Below, one piece after another: positions 37,350-47,174 of a DNA stretch of 64,000 bases (position 1 is the first letter of the stretch; every line of letters starts with the position of its first letter). The notes below the pieces were generated by a model. It had not been told where the DNA came from, did not search any database, and worked only from the letters and a program-made list of their open reading frames with translations. The stretch comes from DT-111 sp965263225 (GTDB taxonomy: Bacteria > Bacteroidota > Bacteroidia > Chitinophagales > Saprospiraceae): contig CBDHHG010000011.1 of NCBI GenBank assembly GCA_965263225.1, forward strand, positions 62,001 through 126,000, written 5' to 3'. The position numbers and the translations under genes are program-made.

Positions 37350-40300
37350 ATGAAATTCAACACACTGGCCAGACTATGGTTTGCGGTAGTTTTTCTGCAC
37401 CTAACCATGTTTGTCAATGCGCAACAGAGATGCGTTGATGAGGCCACTATCAGAGTGGTAGAAGGCGAAAGCGCACTGGACAATTGTCAAGGCGACGGCA
37501 TCCCTAATGTAATCACTTTCACAACAAGTGATCTATCTACACCTTTCGGCTACATAGTAGCTGATGAAGAGGGCACAATCCTCTTCGTTTCACTCAGAAA
37601 CACGATTGACTTTGAAGAAGTACCTGGAGGTAATTACAGAATTTATGGATTTTCTTTCATTGGAAATCCAACTGCAAGCGTAGGAGGCAATCTCTTCACC
37701 GACCAATTGGGCTCCATCTGTGGTGCCCTCTCCGTAAACTTCATCCCTTTGAATACATCAAATCCTGATGGTGGTAGAGTTTTTACCGCTGATGGTTTGT
37801 CCAAGAAATACATTTGCCCGGCAGATGGTCAGCCCAATGTAATTGACTTTGCCACCACTAGTGAACATCCCAATTACACTTACCTGATTACAACTACAGG
37901 AAACTTCATTCTCGATATCACAGATTCCCCAACTTATGACTTTGAAGGAGCTGCAGAAGGAACCTGTCGAGTTTGGGGTCTGGCATATACGGGGGAAAAT
38001 CCAGCCTTCATCGGGCAAAATGCCATTGAATTTCGGGCAGATATTTGTGCCGATCTTTCCAATAGTTTTGTGGAAGTAGTAAAGACTGTGCCAGATGGTG
38101 GTAAGGTTTCTTTGGCCAATGGTACTGATTCTCTTTCTACCTGTGAGGGTGATCCTAGCGCAGCCATTCTTCCTTTCATTCGCATGAATAGCTCTGTAGC
38201 GCCTTATCGCTTTATTCTGACTGATGATAACAATGTCATCTTACAGGATAACTTGGATGGCAACAGATTAGATTTTGCCAGTTTACCGGTTGGGCCGTAC
38301 CGAGTTTGGGGTGTATCTTTCACCGGTGCATTTACTGGTGCCGTAGGAGATAATGCGGGGAGTACGGCTTTATCTGATGACTGTTTTGAGCTTTCCGATA
38401 ATTTTGTGAAAGTTATCAAGCGGGGGCTAAATCCAGGTGAGGTTACCCTATCTTCTGGCGAGACATCTATCGAGGTATGTGCAAATGATGGCGTTCCAGA
38501 TATCTTGGATCTTCAGTCAACGGCTGATCCCGCCGATCCGTTCACCTATATCCTGACTGATGAAAACTTCATCGTGCTGGGAATTTCGGAAGAAGGAGAT
38601 TTTGATTTTGAAGGTGCAGGCCCAGGCACTTGTCTGATCTGGGGTCTAACTTACAATGGTAATCTGTTGGTTCAGCTTGGAGATGATGCCACTACAAGCG
38701 TACTTGCTGATAAATGTAGTAAACTGACGGATAGTCCTGTTACCGTTATTCGCAATGTACCTCTCGGTGGCCAAGTTGCCCTGGAAAGTGGAGCTACCAG
38801 CGATGAGGTTTGTACCGGAGATGGAAATCCAGATGAACGCACATTTGTTAACACTAATGCTGTGGGTGACAATTATGCCTACCTGGTAACGGATGAAGAT
38901 AATATCATATTGGCCATCTCCCTAGATGGCAATGTCAACTTTGAAAACGCTGGTGGAGGCATTTGTCGGGTTTGGGGTCTCTCCTACTATGGCAACCTCA
39001 GTGCAAACCTAGGGGATGATGCCGCTACGGCAGCCCTATCTGATGATTGCTTCAAGCTTTCCGATAATTTTGTAGAAATCAACCGAACTTTCGTAGATGG
39101 TGGTACCGTTTCTTTGCTAGGCGGCGGAGATATCATCGAACTCTGTACCAATGACAATCAATTGGATTTGTTAGAATTTGACTTCAGCTCCACTTCAACT
39201 AGTGCCTACGGTTTTATTGTTACGGATGAAGACTTACAAATTCTTGCTATTGCCGAGAATGGTTTTTTCAACTTTGAAGGGAGTCCAGCCGGTACTTGCT
39301 TTGTTTGGGGAGTCAGCTACTCTGGCATTCTTCTGGCCTCAGCAGGTCAAAACTTGGCTGATGCAGTCATTACGGATGAATGCTTTGAATTGTCCTCAAA
39401 TGCATTGACGATTATTCGCAAGGCACCACAGGGGGGGCTAGTGAGCATATCCAACGGATTAACTGCCGAAGAAATATGCGTCGGAGATGGTTTGCCTGAT
39501 CAAAGAACCTTTGTTAGCGAAGGGGCAAGCGGAGGAGATTTTGTCTACTTAGTTACGAATGACAACAACGAAATTCTAGCGGTATCCGAAGATGGAATAG
39601 TAGATTTTGAAGATGCAGAAGGTGGCGTATGTCGCGTTTGGGGATTGTCCTATACTGGTAACTTAACCGTAGAAGCCGGACAGAACGCAGCAGCAGCAGC
39701 GCTCTCCGACGATTGTTTTAAACTTTCTGATAACTTCGTAACTATTACACGGATTTTTGTAGACGGCGGAACGATTACCACAGATAGCGGGATATTTTCT
39801 GCAGTAGTTTGCGCAGGAGATAATCAATCTGACATTATTTCTTTCAATGGAAATAGTACTTCGGATGCCCAATATACCTTTATCATCACCAATGAGAATA
39901 ATGAAATTATTTTGTTACCGTCCGGTAGCACTTTAAATTTCGATTTTGCGGCGGCGGGTACCTACCGAGTATATGGTCTTTCTTATACTGGCGATCTAGT
40001 AGCTTCTTTAGGTGACAATACCTCTACAACGGCTTTAAGTGATGGTTGCTATGAACTATCACAAAGTTTTATTTTAGTTAGAGTGGAGCGCAATGATGGT
40101 GGCACAGTGAGCCTGGCTGATGGAAGTACAAGTGTTTATACCTGTCCTGGCGATGGGATGGCAGATGTATTGACTTTTGACAGTACAGATGTGATAGGAA
40201 GCGAGTACACCTACGTAATCACAGATGAAAATAATGTGATATTGGCGGTACCAGAAGGGGATTCTTTTGACTTTGACGGAGCGCCAGAGGGCGTTTGTCG

Positions 40301-43082
40301 AGTTTGGGGGCTCTCTTATTCAGGAAACATTATTGCTAATATTGGAGACGATGCAGCAGCAGTTGCATTAACGGATGAATGTAGTGCGCTATCCAGCAAT
40401 TTCATCGAAGTAATTCGTGAGGTTCCCGTAGGAGGCATGGTGGCAACACTGGATGGCGCCACGATGGTACATACCTGCCCTGGAGATGGAGTAGCAGATG
40501 TAATTGAGTTCGCGAGTGAGGCTACAACGGGCCAGTTTTACACATACCTAATCACAGACGCCAACAATGTCATTTTGGCGATCACGGACGCCCCTAGTTT
40601 TGACTTTGATGGGGCACCAGAAGGAGATTGTCGCATCTGGGGATTGGCTTACACTGGTAATTTGACTGCCGAAGTGAATATGGATGCAGGTATAGCAAGT
40701 CTTTCAGACGACTGCTTTAGTCTTTCTGCCAATTTTATTGAAGTAATAAGAGCCGTTCCAGATGGAGGCGTTGTTCAATTGGAAGATGGATCTGATTTTA
40801 TCAACATTTGTCCGGGCGACGGTAATGCTGATATCGTTTCCTTCGATAGCACCGCCACATCTAATAGTCTATACGCCTATATCGTCACTGATGAAAATGA
40901 TGCCGTCATATCCACTGTCGTTGGAGATGCTGTCAATTTTGATGTGGCACCAGTAGGTACCTGCCGTGTCTATGGTGTAGCTTACACCGGCAATTTAATC
41001 ATTGGTTTAGGAGACAACGCCAGATCGATGCCTTTATCCGATGATTGCTACGGTCTTTCCGAAAACTTCATCACCGTGTTGCGCGAGGAGCCAGAAGGCG
41101 GTACCATCACCAGCCCGAACGGAAACGATCTCTTGCTATGTGTAGGAGATGGTCGAGAGGACTTGGTTGAATTCCTTGTGGAAGGGGCCAATAGAGCGCA
41201 GTACAGCTATCTAATCACAAATGAAGATGGTTTCCTCATTTCCGCCATCAATGAATCTTCTTTCAACTTCGATAACGCAATTGCAGGAAACTGTCGCATC
41301 TACGGTGTAGCCTATACGGGCTCTATCGCGGTAGCTCCAGGGGATAATATCTTGGATCTGCCGATCTCCAATGATTGTTATGACCTGACAGATAATTTCA
41401 TCCAACTAACTCGAACCAAAGTGGATGGTGGCATTATCAGTACGGGTGGTGGGTCTCAGGATGTGGCCTACGTTTGTGCGGATGATGGTAATCCTGACAT
41501 TGTTACCTTCACGACCAATACTGCCAGCCCAGAAGCTAACTACCAGTTTATTATTACCAATACAACCAATACTATTCTAGCCTTCATTGCTGGAGATGCC
41601 CAGGATTTTGAAACCACTGGTTTCGAAGAATTGCGCGTTTGGGGTATTTCCTACACTGGTTCACTAACGGCTTCTATTGGTTCAAATGCCGCTACATCAG
41701 CCCTTTCAGACGATTGCTACACCTTATCTGAAAACTTTATCACCATTATTCGTGATCAGCCAGATGGCGGGGAAGTAAATGCAGATGGAGAGACAGAAAT
41801 TGTCGTTTGTGTGGGAGCCACCGATGGCATTGTGGGTATGGATAATACCAGTGCCTCTCGGGCTGGGTATGCCTACTTGGTCACCGATGAAAACAACATT
41901 GTCCAAAGTGTATTCAATTCGGATGCCGTTGATTTCACGGAGCTTGCTCCAGGTTTTTATCGAATTTGGGGATTATCCTATACGGGAGACATTTTGGCAG
42001 AAGCAGGAACAGATGCGGCCGCCGCTCAGCTCGCCTCTAATTGCTTTGAGCTTTCCTCCAACTTTGTTCTAGCCGAACGCTCTGAAACCTTAGATGGTGG
42101 TGAACTGACAACTTTGTCTGGAGAAACAGTCGTACATACCTGCCCAGGAGATGATATTTCTGATTTGGTAATCGTCTTAACCAGTAGTGCTGACACGAAC
42201 TATCGTTACGTGATTACTGATACCTTGAATACGATTATTGTGCCGAATATCAACAATAATATCATTGACTTCGATCCTGCCCTACCAGGAACTTGCCGAA
42301 TCTATGGCATTTCCTTCCAAGATGATTTCCTACCTGACTTTGGGGACAATCTGTTTGGTGATGAGCTTTCCAGTCGATGCGCAGCGGTATCCGCCAATTA
42401 CATTACAGTTATCCGAGAGGAGCCAGATGGCAAAACAGTAGCCACCAATGATGGTGCTACGGAGGTCACCTTGAATGTAACAGATGGAATAGCGGATGTA
42501 GTGAACTTCACTAATACTGCTTCTGAAGGCATGCCGTATGCCTACTTGATTACGGATGAAGCAAATATTGTCTTAGCTGTAGTGAATGATGATAGTGCTG
42601 ACTTTGAAGGGACTAGTCTAGGAGTGTGCAGAGTATGGGGATTAGCTTTTACTGGCACGCTCAATGTGGTAGCAGGCGATGATGCAGCGACGGATACGCT
42701 TTCCACCGACTGCTTTGATCTTTCAGACAACTTTATCACAGTTACACGTGGTGATGCCTTCTCACCGGTAGTGGATAGTCAACTAAAACATGTGAGTGAT
42801 CCTACTGAAAGGATTGTTAAGTCTAGTCTGCGATTACTTGTAGCGCCGAATCCAGCCCGCTCAACTATTAATCTCTTCTATCACCTGGAAGGTGAGGTAG
42901 CGGAAAGTTCGGAGATCCAAATCTTTAACCTTACCGGACAGTTGGTTAAGCGAGCCCAATTGCCGACAGCAGTGGGAGAAAATAACTACCGAATGGATAT
43001 CAGTGAACTCCCAAGAGGGACTTATGCGGTGGTATTCAGCAATGGAAAAATGATAGAAAGGCAATTACTAGTAAAGCAGTAA
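37350..43082 (+). CDS. 1910-aa secreted repeat protein, 16 Cys-containing repeats, T9SS type A
   Basis: A signal peptide ends near FVNAQQ (residue 25). Residues about 28-1800 are 16 units of about 111 residues. Each unit opens with (P/V)DGG-x-V and a Cys in a C-x-GDG-x-x-D motif. It continues with a strand block of the form Y-x-Y-x-V/I-TDE-N-x-I-x-L-A. A second Cys lies in G-x-CR-V/I-WGL-S/A-Y-TGN. It closes with a third Cys in LSDDCF-x-LSDNFV. Unit 3 lacks the usual GDG (GDPS), and units 14 and 16 differ at the first Cys block. The last 85 residues are a T9SS type A sorting domain (LRLLVAPNPARSTINLFY, IQIFNLTGQLVKRA, LPRGTYAVVFSNG). The repeats are well diverged at DNA level. Likely a rigid, disulphide-linked surface fibre or adhesin. 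I know no named domain for the unit. Confidence 0.88.
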   Translation: MKFNTLARLWFAVVFLHLTMFVNAQQRCVDEATIRVVEGESALDNCQGDGIPNVITFTTSDLSTPFGYIVADEEGTILFVSLRNTIDFEEVPGGNYRIYGFSFIGNPTASVGGNLFTDQLGSICGALSVNFIPLNTSNPDGGRVFTADGLSKKYICPADGQPNVIDFATTSEHPNYTYLITTTGNFILDITDSPTYDFEGAAEGTCRVWGLAYTGENPAFIGQNAIEFRADICADLSNSFVEVVKTVPDGGKVSLANGTDSLSTCEGDPSAAILPFIRMNSSVAPYRFILTDDNNVILQDNLDGNRLDFASLPVGPYRVWGVSFTGAFTGAVGDNAGSTALSDDCFELSDNFVKVIKRGLNPGEVTLSSGETSIEVCANDGVPDILDLQSTADPADPFTYILTDENFIVLGISEEGDFDFEGAGPGTCLIWGLTYNGNLLVQLGDDATTSVLADKCSKLTDSPVTVIRNVPLGGQVALESGATSDEVCTGDGNPDERTFVNTNAVGDNYAYLVTDEDNIILAISLDGNVNFENAGGGICRVWGLSYYGNLSANLGDDAATAALSDDCFKLSDNFVEINRTFVDGGTVSLLGGGDIIELCTNDNQLDLLEFDFSSTSTSAYGFIVTDEDLQILAIAENGFFNFEGSPAGTCFVWGVSYSGILLASAGQNLADAVITDECFELSSNALTIIRKAPQGGLVSISNGLTAEEICVGDGLPDQRTFVSEGASGGDFVYLVTNDNNEILAVSEDGIVDFEDAEGGVCRVWGLSYTGNLTVEAGQNAAAAALSDDCFKLSDNFVTITRIFVDGGTITTDSGIFSAVVCAGDNQSDIISFNGNSTSDAQYTFIITNENNEIILLPSGSTLNFDFAAAGTYRVYGLSYTGDLVASLGDNTSTTALSDGCYELSQSFILVRVERNDGGTVSLADGSTSVYTCPGDGMADVLTFDSTDVIGSEYTYVITDENNVILAVPEGDSFDFDGAPEGVCRVWGLSYSGNIIANIGDDAAAVALTDECSALSSNFIEVIREVPVGGMVATLDGATMVHTCPGDGVADVIEFASEATTGQFYTYLITDANNVILAITDAPSFDFDGAPEGDCRIWGLAYTGNLTAEVNMDAGIASLSDDCFSLSANFIEVIRAVPDGGVVQLEDGSDFINICPGDGNADIVSFDSTATSNSLYAYIVTDENDAVISTVVGDAVNFDVAPVGTCRVYGVAYTGNLIIGLGDNARSMPLSDDCYGLSENFITVLREEPEGGTITSPNGNDLLLCVGDGREDLVEFLVEGANRAQYSYLITNEDGFLISAINESSFNFDNAIAGNCRIYGVAYTGSIAVAPGDNILDLPISNDCYDLTDNFIQLTRTKVDGGIISTGGGSQDVAYVCADDGNPDIVTFTTNTASPEANYQFIITNTTNTILAFIAGDAQDFETTGFEELRVWGISYTGSLTASIGSNAATSALSDDCYTLSENFITIIRDQPDGGEVNADGETEIVVCVGATDGIVGMDNTSASRAGYAYLVTDENNIVQSVFNSDAVDFTELAPGFYRIWGLSYTGDILAEAGTDAAAAQLASNCFELSSNFVLAERSETLDGGELTTLSGETVVHTCPGDDISDLVIVLTSSADTNYRYVITDTLNTIIVPNINNNIIDFDPALPGTCRIYGISFQDDFLPDFGDNLFGDELSSRCAAVSANYITVIREEPDGKTVATNDGATEVTLNVTDGIADVVNFTNTASEGMPYAYLITDEANIVLAVVNDDSADFEGTSLGVCRVWGLAFTGTLNVVAGDDAATDTLSTDCFDLSDNFITVTRGDAFSPVVDSQLKHVSDPTERIVKSSLRLLVAPNPARSTINLFYHLEGEVAESSEIQIFNLTGQLVKRAQLPTAVGENNYRMDISELPRGTYAVVFSNGKMIERQLLVKQ

Positions 43083-43101
43083 TTTCTATTAACCGATAAT
43101 T

Positions 43102-43140
43102 AAAATCCCAACTTGCTTCATCTCAAGTTGGGATTTTTTT
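43102..43140 (+). terminator. Rho-independent terminator
   Basis: A 14-bp stem AAAATCCCAACTTG / CAAGTTGGGATTTT is followed by TTT, 20 bp after the 1910-aa gene. Confidence 0.9.
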
Positions 43141-43165
43141 GTGCCTTACTCCAATAAGCAAGACA

Positions 43166-43204
43166 AAAAGAAAAGGGGCTGCCTCAGATGAGATAGCCCC
43201 TTTT
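43166..43204 (-). terminator. Rho-independent terminator of rplS
   Basis: AAAAGGGGCT / AGCCCCTTTT forms a strong hairpin (14-base loop). The minus-strand product continues into CTTTTTG. It lies about 27 bp after the rplS stop. Confidence 0.85.
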
Positions 43205-43230
43205 CAGCTTATGAAAACGTCAAGCGTTTT

Positions 43231-43587
43231 CTATTTCTTAACGAACTTACGTTCTCTAATACGTGCTTTTTTACCAACCAAGCCCCGTAGATAGAACAAC
43301 TTGGCTCTACGTACTTTACCGCGCTTAGTTACTTTAATCTCAACAATGCCCGGAGCGGCAAATGGGAAGATACGTTCTACCCCTACTCCATTAGAAATCT
43401 TTCTGACAGTGAAAGTTTTGGTTGCTCCCTCACCATTAATTTGGATGACATCACCTCGGAAGTTCTGGATTCTCTCTTTCTCTCCCTCAACGATTTTGTA
43501 ACTTACAATAATATTGTCACCAGGGCGAAAAGCAGGAAGCTCTTTCTTGGGTGTCATTTGCTCGTGAACAAACTTAATCGCGTCCAT
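43231..43587 (-). CDS. rplS: Large ribosomal subunit protein bL19
   Basis: 118 aa from the ATG at 43587 (MDAIKFVHEQM), the start matching L19 homologues; ATG 43611 and TTG 43614 upstream are less likely. The core has FRPGDNIIVSYKIVEGEKER, IQNFRGDVIQINGEG, FTVRKISNGVGVERIFPF and RGKVRRAKLFYLRG, all diagnostic. It binds 23S rRNA at the 30S-50S interface. In this genome it stands alone, flanked by its own promoter and terminator rather than in an rpsP-rimM-trmD-rplS operon. Confidence 0.97.
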   Translation of the reverse strand: MDAIKFVHEQMTPKKELPAFRPGDNIIVSYKIVEGEKERIQNFRGDVIQINGEGATKTFTVRKISNGVGVERIFPFAAPGIVEIKVTKRGKVRRAKLFYLRGLVGKKARIRERKFVKK

Positions 43588-43684
43588 GATTCTACTAATT
43601 TTTTCAATCATCAATTCAGCAGAGGACTAAGGCCCAAAAACTGGGATTTCAAAAGAATTTCGCTTAGTCATACCTAAAGCGGTG

Positions 43685-43714
43685 CAAAGGTAATGAAATT
43701 TGGTAGAAAAACAA
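43685..43714 (-). promoter_or_regulatory. Bacteroidota-type promoter for rplS
   Basis: On the minus strand, TTG at 43714-43712, a 19-base spacer and TACCTTTG at 43692-43685. Transcription would begin near 43678, leaving a leader of about 90 bases before the rplS ATG, long enough for a regulatory structure. Confidence 0.65.
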
Positions 43715-43781
43715 CAGTAAGTTTTACAAAAAACGGCCAAGAAAAACGCTTAGCTTCTCTATGTAGGATATCTAACTACAG

Positions 43782-46034
43782 CTAGCGGATCAAGGTTGCA
43801 TAGCCCTTTATCTCGAAGGGGTTGCCTCTTGGATCATTGTACTTCACCAATACGACATATACCCCACTTGGTGAGTCACGTCCAGTATTGAATTTTCGTC
43901 CATTCCAGGAAGCTTCTGGGTCATCTGTTTCAAAGATCATTTCTCCCCATCGGTTCCAGATTGTGAGGGAAAAGTTAGTAGCCCCAGTCATCACGCCTAC
44001 TCCCTTGTAAAAGTCATTGACGGAATCGTTGTTAGGCGTAAATGCATTTGGCAGATAGTATCTCACTTCAGGGAATATATCGATAATTTGCTGCAAAGTA
44101 TCGGTACAACCACTAGGATGTATAACCACCTGTTGGATCACATACATCCCGGTATCGCGGTAAGTATGTGTAGGACTTCGTTGCTGGGAGCGACTACCAT
44201 CCCCAAAATCCCAACTCCAGCCTACAGCTCGCTGAGATAGATCAGAGAAATTAATGGTACTATTCAGATTACTAGGTTCAGTTGGTAAGAAGGAGAAATC
44301 AGCTACTGGACTTTCTAGAATCTGAATGAGATCCCCGAAGGTCGTATCCGTTGCACAGCCAATCGGAGAAGTTATATCTACATTGACCGTGTAAGTTCCA
44401 GGATTTTCATAAATGTGTGTGGGACTGATCTCCGTGCTTGATCCTCCATCACCAAAGTCCCAGAATATATCGTAGGTTGTATCAATCGGAAAGGACAAGT
44501 TGTCAAAAAATATCTCCGCCGGCTGACACCCCAGGAAAGTACTGGGGGCAATGACGATAAGATTAGGAACGGGGAAATATTCTATAACTTGCGTCAATTG
44601 ATCCTCACATTGATTGGTATCGCGAACCGTCAGGGTCACCGGTATTTCTCCTGGTACCCGGTACAAATGGCCTGGATTTTGGCGAGTAGACGTATTCCCA
44701 TCCCCAAAACTCCAATTCCATCCCGTTAAACAACAACTTCCCGTTTCCGACAAATCTGTGAACTCAACAATGCCCGCCTGGCAAGTATCATATTCATAGG
44801 AGAAATCAGCTTCAATTTCCGGATACACATTTACATAGATCCGTGCCGTATCTCCACAGTCAGTACCTGGATTAATCTTTAGTTGACCGAAATATTCGCC
44901 AACGCCTGGGAAAGTAACCGTAGGGCTCCACTCAGAGAAGGATTTTACCTGACCATTGATATCAAATTCCCATACCCAATCATCTATGAAACTTTGTTGA
45001 AAGCTTTGATTTAGGAAGGAAATGGTTTCATTACCGCAGGAATTCACCAAGAATTCTTGATCACCAATCTTAGCATCTTCTTGGATGTCCGCGACCACTA
45101 CGGGATCGCAACTGGCGACATTGAATTGGAAATCCCGAAATACTCTACTCAACAATACTCCATTACGAAATTCGGATACACAAACTCCCACTACATATTG
45201 TCCCAACACATTGGGCGTTCCAGTTATGATTCCGGTCAAAGGATCGATCTGTACCACAGGATCGCCTCCCATGGGCGCCGCAGGGGTGAAGGCAGGAGCA
45301 GTAAAGGATACATCTGCGTATGGCGGCGGACAAGAGGGTGTTGGTTGCGCTCCCTCACAGGTAGTATAGCCCGGATTCATCAAGACAGGGCCACCTCCTA
45401 ATAAAGGCGAACAAAATTCGTATACCAATTGATCTCCATCCGCATCACTGGCAGAATGGTCAAATACGAGGGGTTGGCCCGCGCAGATGATCGTAGGAGG
45501 AAAATCGTTGAATACGGGGCTATCATTGCCATTTAGCTGCGCCTCAGGTGTAATTTCTACGGTGAAGGTAGCTCCTGAATTCTGCGGCGCCACAATATTG
45601 CTGATGGTTACATTCCGGCAGCATCGCTGATAGGAAATGTGATAACTGACGTCTGACAAGGGCAGATTCGTAGTAAACTCATAGGTACCTTCTTGCACAC
45701 ATACATCAGGCGGAATCAAACAAGGGTAGTCTGGCTCTGCCACCTCTTCCACATCCTGGATAGGCACATCGAGACGCTGAAAGAAATTACCTTGTCCTAA
45801 GCTAGAACAGCTCGCCCCCCCAGGCCCACAATTATAGATGCCGATGGAAGCCACTTGATCAAAATCTGCACAGTCCACGCAATTGCAGTCTCGATACATC
45901 TTCATGACAAATCGGTAATTGCCGCCTCCAAGATTTTGGTATGTAATGACCCCTCCGATAATATGTCTGCCCAGCAGGTCAGTGGGGAGGAACAATAGTA
46001 CTAATAACAATGAGCAAAGAAAAGATCGCAACAT
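43782..46034 (-). CDS. PKD-domain T9SS type B (CHU_C) surface protein
   Basis: 750 aa. A signal peptide (to about DLLG) is followed by a Cys-rich N-terminal domain (HIIGGVITYQNLGGGNY; CNCVDCADFD; YNCGPGGASC) common at the start of such proteins. It then has a long beta region and four PKD-type domains (about 335-655), three with the usual WxFGDG signature (WNWSFGDGNTSTRQ; IFWDFGDGGSSTE; WSWDFGDGSRSQQRSPTH). The last 90 residues are CHU_C (YLPNAFTPNNDSVNDFYKG, IWNRWGEMIFET). It should be exported by T9SS and act on the cell surface or in the matrix. No enzymatic motif was seen. Confidence 0.9.
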   Translation of the reverse strand: MLRSFLCSLLLVLLFLPTDLLGRHIIGGVITYQNLGGGNYRFVMKMYRDCNCVDCADFDQVASIGIYNCGPGGASCSSLGQGNFFQRLDVPIQDVEEVAEPDYPCLIPPDVCVQEGTYEFTTNLPLSDVSYHISYQRCCRNVTISNIVAPQNSGATFTVEITPEAQLNGNDSPVFNDFPPTIICAGQPLVFDHSASDADGDQLVYEFCSPLLGGGPVLMNPGYTTCEGAQPTPSCPPPYADVSFTAPAFTPAAPMGGDPVVQIDPLTGIITGTPNVLGQYVVGVCVSEFRNGVLLSRVFRDFQFNVASCDPVVVADIQEDAKIGDQEFLVNSCGNETISFLNQSFQQSFIDDWVWEFDINGQVKSFSEWSPTVTFPGVGEYFGQLKINPGTDCGDTARIYVNVYPEIEADFSYEYDTCQAGIVEFTDLSETGSCCLTGWNWSFGDGNTSTRQNPGHLYRVPGEIPVTLTVRDTNQCEDQLTQVIEYFPVPNLIVIAPSTFLGCQPAEIFFDNLSFPIDTTYDIFWDFGDGGSSTEISPTHIYENPGTYTVNVDITSPIGCATDTTFGDLIQILESPVADFSFLPTEPSNLNSTINFSDLSQRAVGWSWDFGDGSRSQQRSPTHTYRDTGMYVIQQVVIHPSGCTDTLQQIIDIFPEVRYYLPNAFTPNNDSVNDFYKGVGVMTGATNFSLTIWNRWGEMIFETDDPEASWNGRKFNTGRDSPSGVYVVLVKYNDPRGNPFEIKGYATLIR

Positions 46035-46555
46035 ACAGTAAGTTTGTGGTTCCAGCTACGAAACTTGTAGATAGATCCGTTCGTGTAGCTTTCTTGATTT
46101 AACGGCATATTATAAAAAAGGATTGTCTCATAATAGGCCAATGTCCACAAAATTTAGCCTATTCACAGACAATTATTTTCTTTCGCAAAGCGTTTTGACA
46201 AATTAGTTTCTTAATCAAACAATAGATTTGCTAAAAAGAAGTTTAAAAATAAAACCTTCTTTGACAACTGGCGGTCAACTTGCTAGGTAAATCTATCCCG
46301 TCACCAAAGTTCGTATATCTATACGTGGACTGGTTTCGGGATTTCGGATCAGCAAGAGTCAAAAACTCCCAATAGATCCCTCTTAGACCGCATCCAAGCA
46401 CATAAAGTCAAAGTAGCCAAAAGTCTAGGATAATCATCGGTGCCCAATCGGCCTGATTTTTGGTATACGATCAATAGACTACGTCATTATTGTTAAGCAC
46501 AATCATTCTCCCAAAACAAACTTATTTACAGTGAACGGAACTACGATTAAATCCC
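46035..46555. other. 521-bp divergent gap, no gene seen
   Basis: No credible open frame. An AT-only-looped hairpin (AAAGAAG ... CTTCTTT, 46235-46262) and a perfect short inverted repeat CGTATA-TC-TATACG (46312-46325) are present, the latter a possible protein-binding site. No exact promoter of the TTG-N19/20-TAnnTTTG form was found on either strand. Confidence 0.4.
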
Positions 46556-47161
46556 ATGTTTATGATGACGACCTTTACAAACGAATCATTTATGGTTCAA
46601 AACTACGATTTAAACCAAGCCCTAGTTACGCTGCAGCAAGGAGGACTAATCCTCTACCCTACTGATACAATTTGGAGTATCGGTTGTGATGCTACTAATG
46701 AAGATGCCGTGCTCAATCTACGCAGAATGAGCAAAATGAACCACAGCTACCCGATTGAGTTACTATTTAGCTCAATTGATATGATCAAAGCCTATGTTGA
46801 TCATCTTCATCCTCGCCTAGAAACACTACTGGTTTATCACGTTCAGCCTTTGACTATCTTACTGGAAAATCCACGTCGACTGCCCGCGAGCCTCTTCTCT
46901 ACGGAAGGCACGGTGGCTATAAGACTGGTTCAGGATTCCTACTGCCAAGAATTGATTGAACAATTCGGCTTTCCGATAGTCGCCGCTTGTGCAGGAAGTG
47001 CTGAATCGCATATTCCCTCTTCATTTGGTTCGGTTAGCTCCGAATACATAAGAGGAGTAGACTATGTGGTAAAACATCGTCAGATGGAGAAAGTGGGTGG
47101 ACAACTATCGGTCATGGTCAAGCTATCTGCTCAAGATGAATTGATTTTTCTCCGGGAGTAA
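46556..47161 (+). CDS. Divergent Sua5/YrdC-family protein lacking canonical active-site motifs
   Basis: 201 aa; the start may instead be the ATG at 46592 (MVQNYDLNQAL). The fold is clear from LVTLQQGGLILYPTDTIWS and GCDATNEDAVLNLRRM at the N-terminus and from GVDYVVKHRQ at the C-terminus. These match the L-threonylcarbamoyladenylate synthase family that makes the t6A tRNA precursor. The KR-x4-K-x-M/P nucleotide-binding block of close Bacteroidota relatives is replaced by RRMSKMNHSYP. The conserved STSAN-x-SG-x-P block is AACAGSAESHIP. Threonylcarbamoylation activity is therefore doubtful, and a canonical copy probably exists elsewhere in the genome. It is convergent with the di-haem gene that follows. 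Confidence 0.75.
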   Translation: MFMMTTFTNESFMVQNYDLNQALVTLQQGGLILYPTDTIWSIGCDATNEDAVLNLRRMSKMNHSYPIELLFSSIDMIKAYVDHLHPRLETLLVYHVQPLTILLENPRRLPASLFSTEGTVAIRLVQDSYCQELIEQFGFPIVAACAGSAESHIPSSFGSVSSEYIRGVDYVVKHRQMEKVGGQLSVMVKLSAQDELIFLRE

Positions 47162-47174
47162 TGCTATGGCTAGT

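Noticed and set aside
46556..47161. Calling the gene tsaC/sua5 outright
   Set aside because: Active-site blocks are replaced, so assigning the tRNA-modification function would go beyond the sequence evidence.
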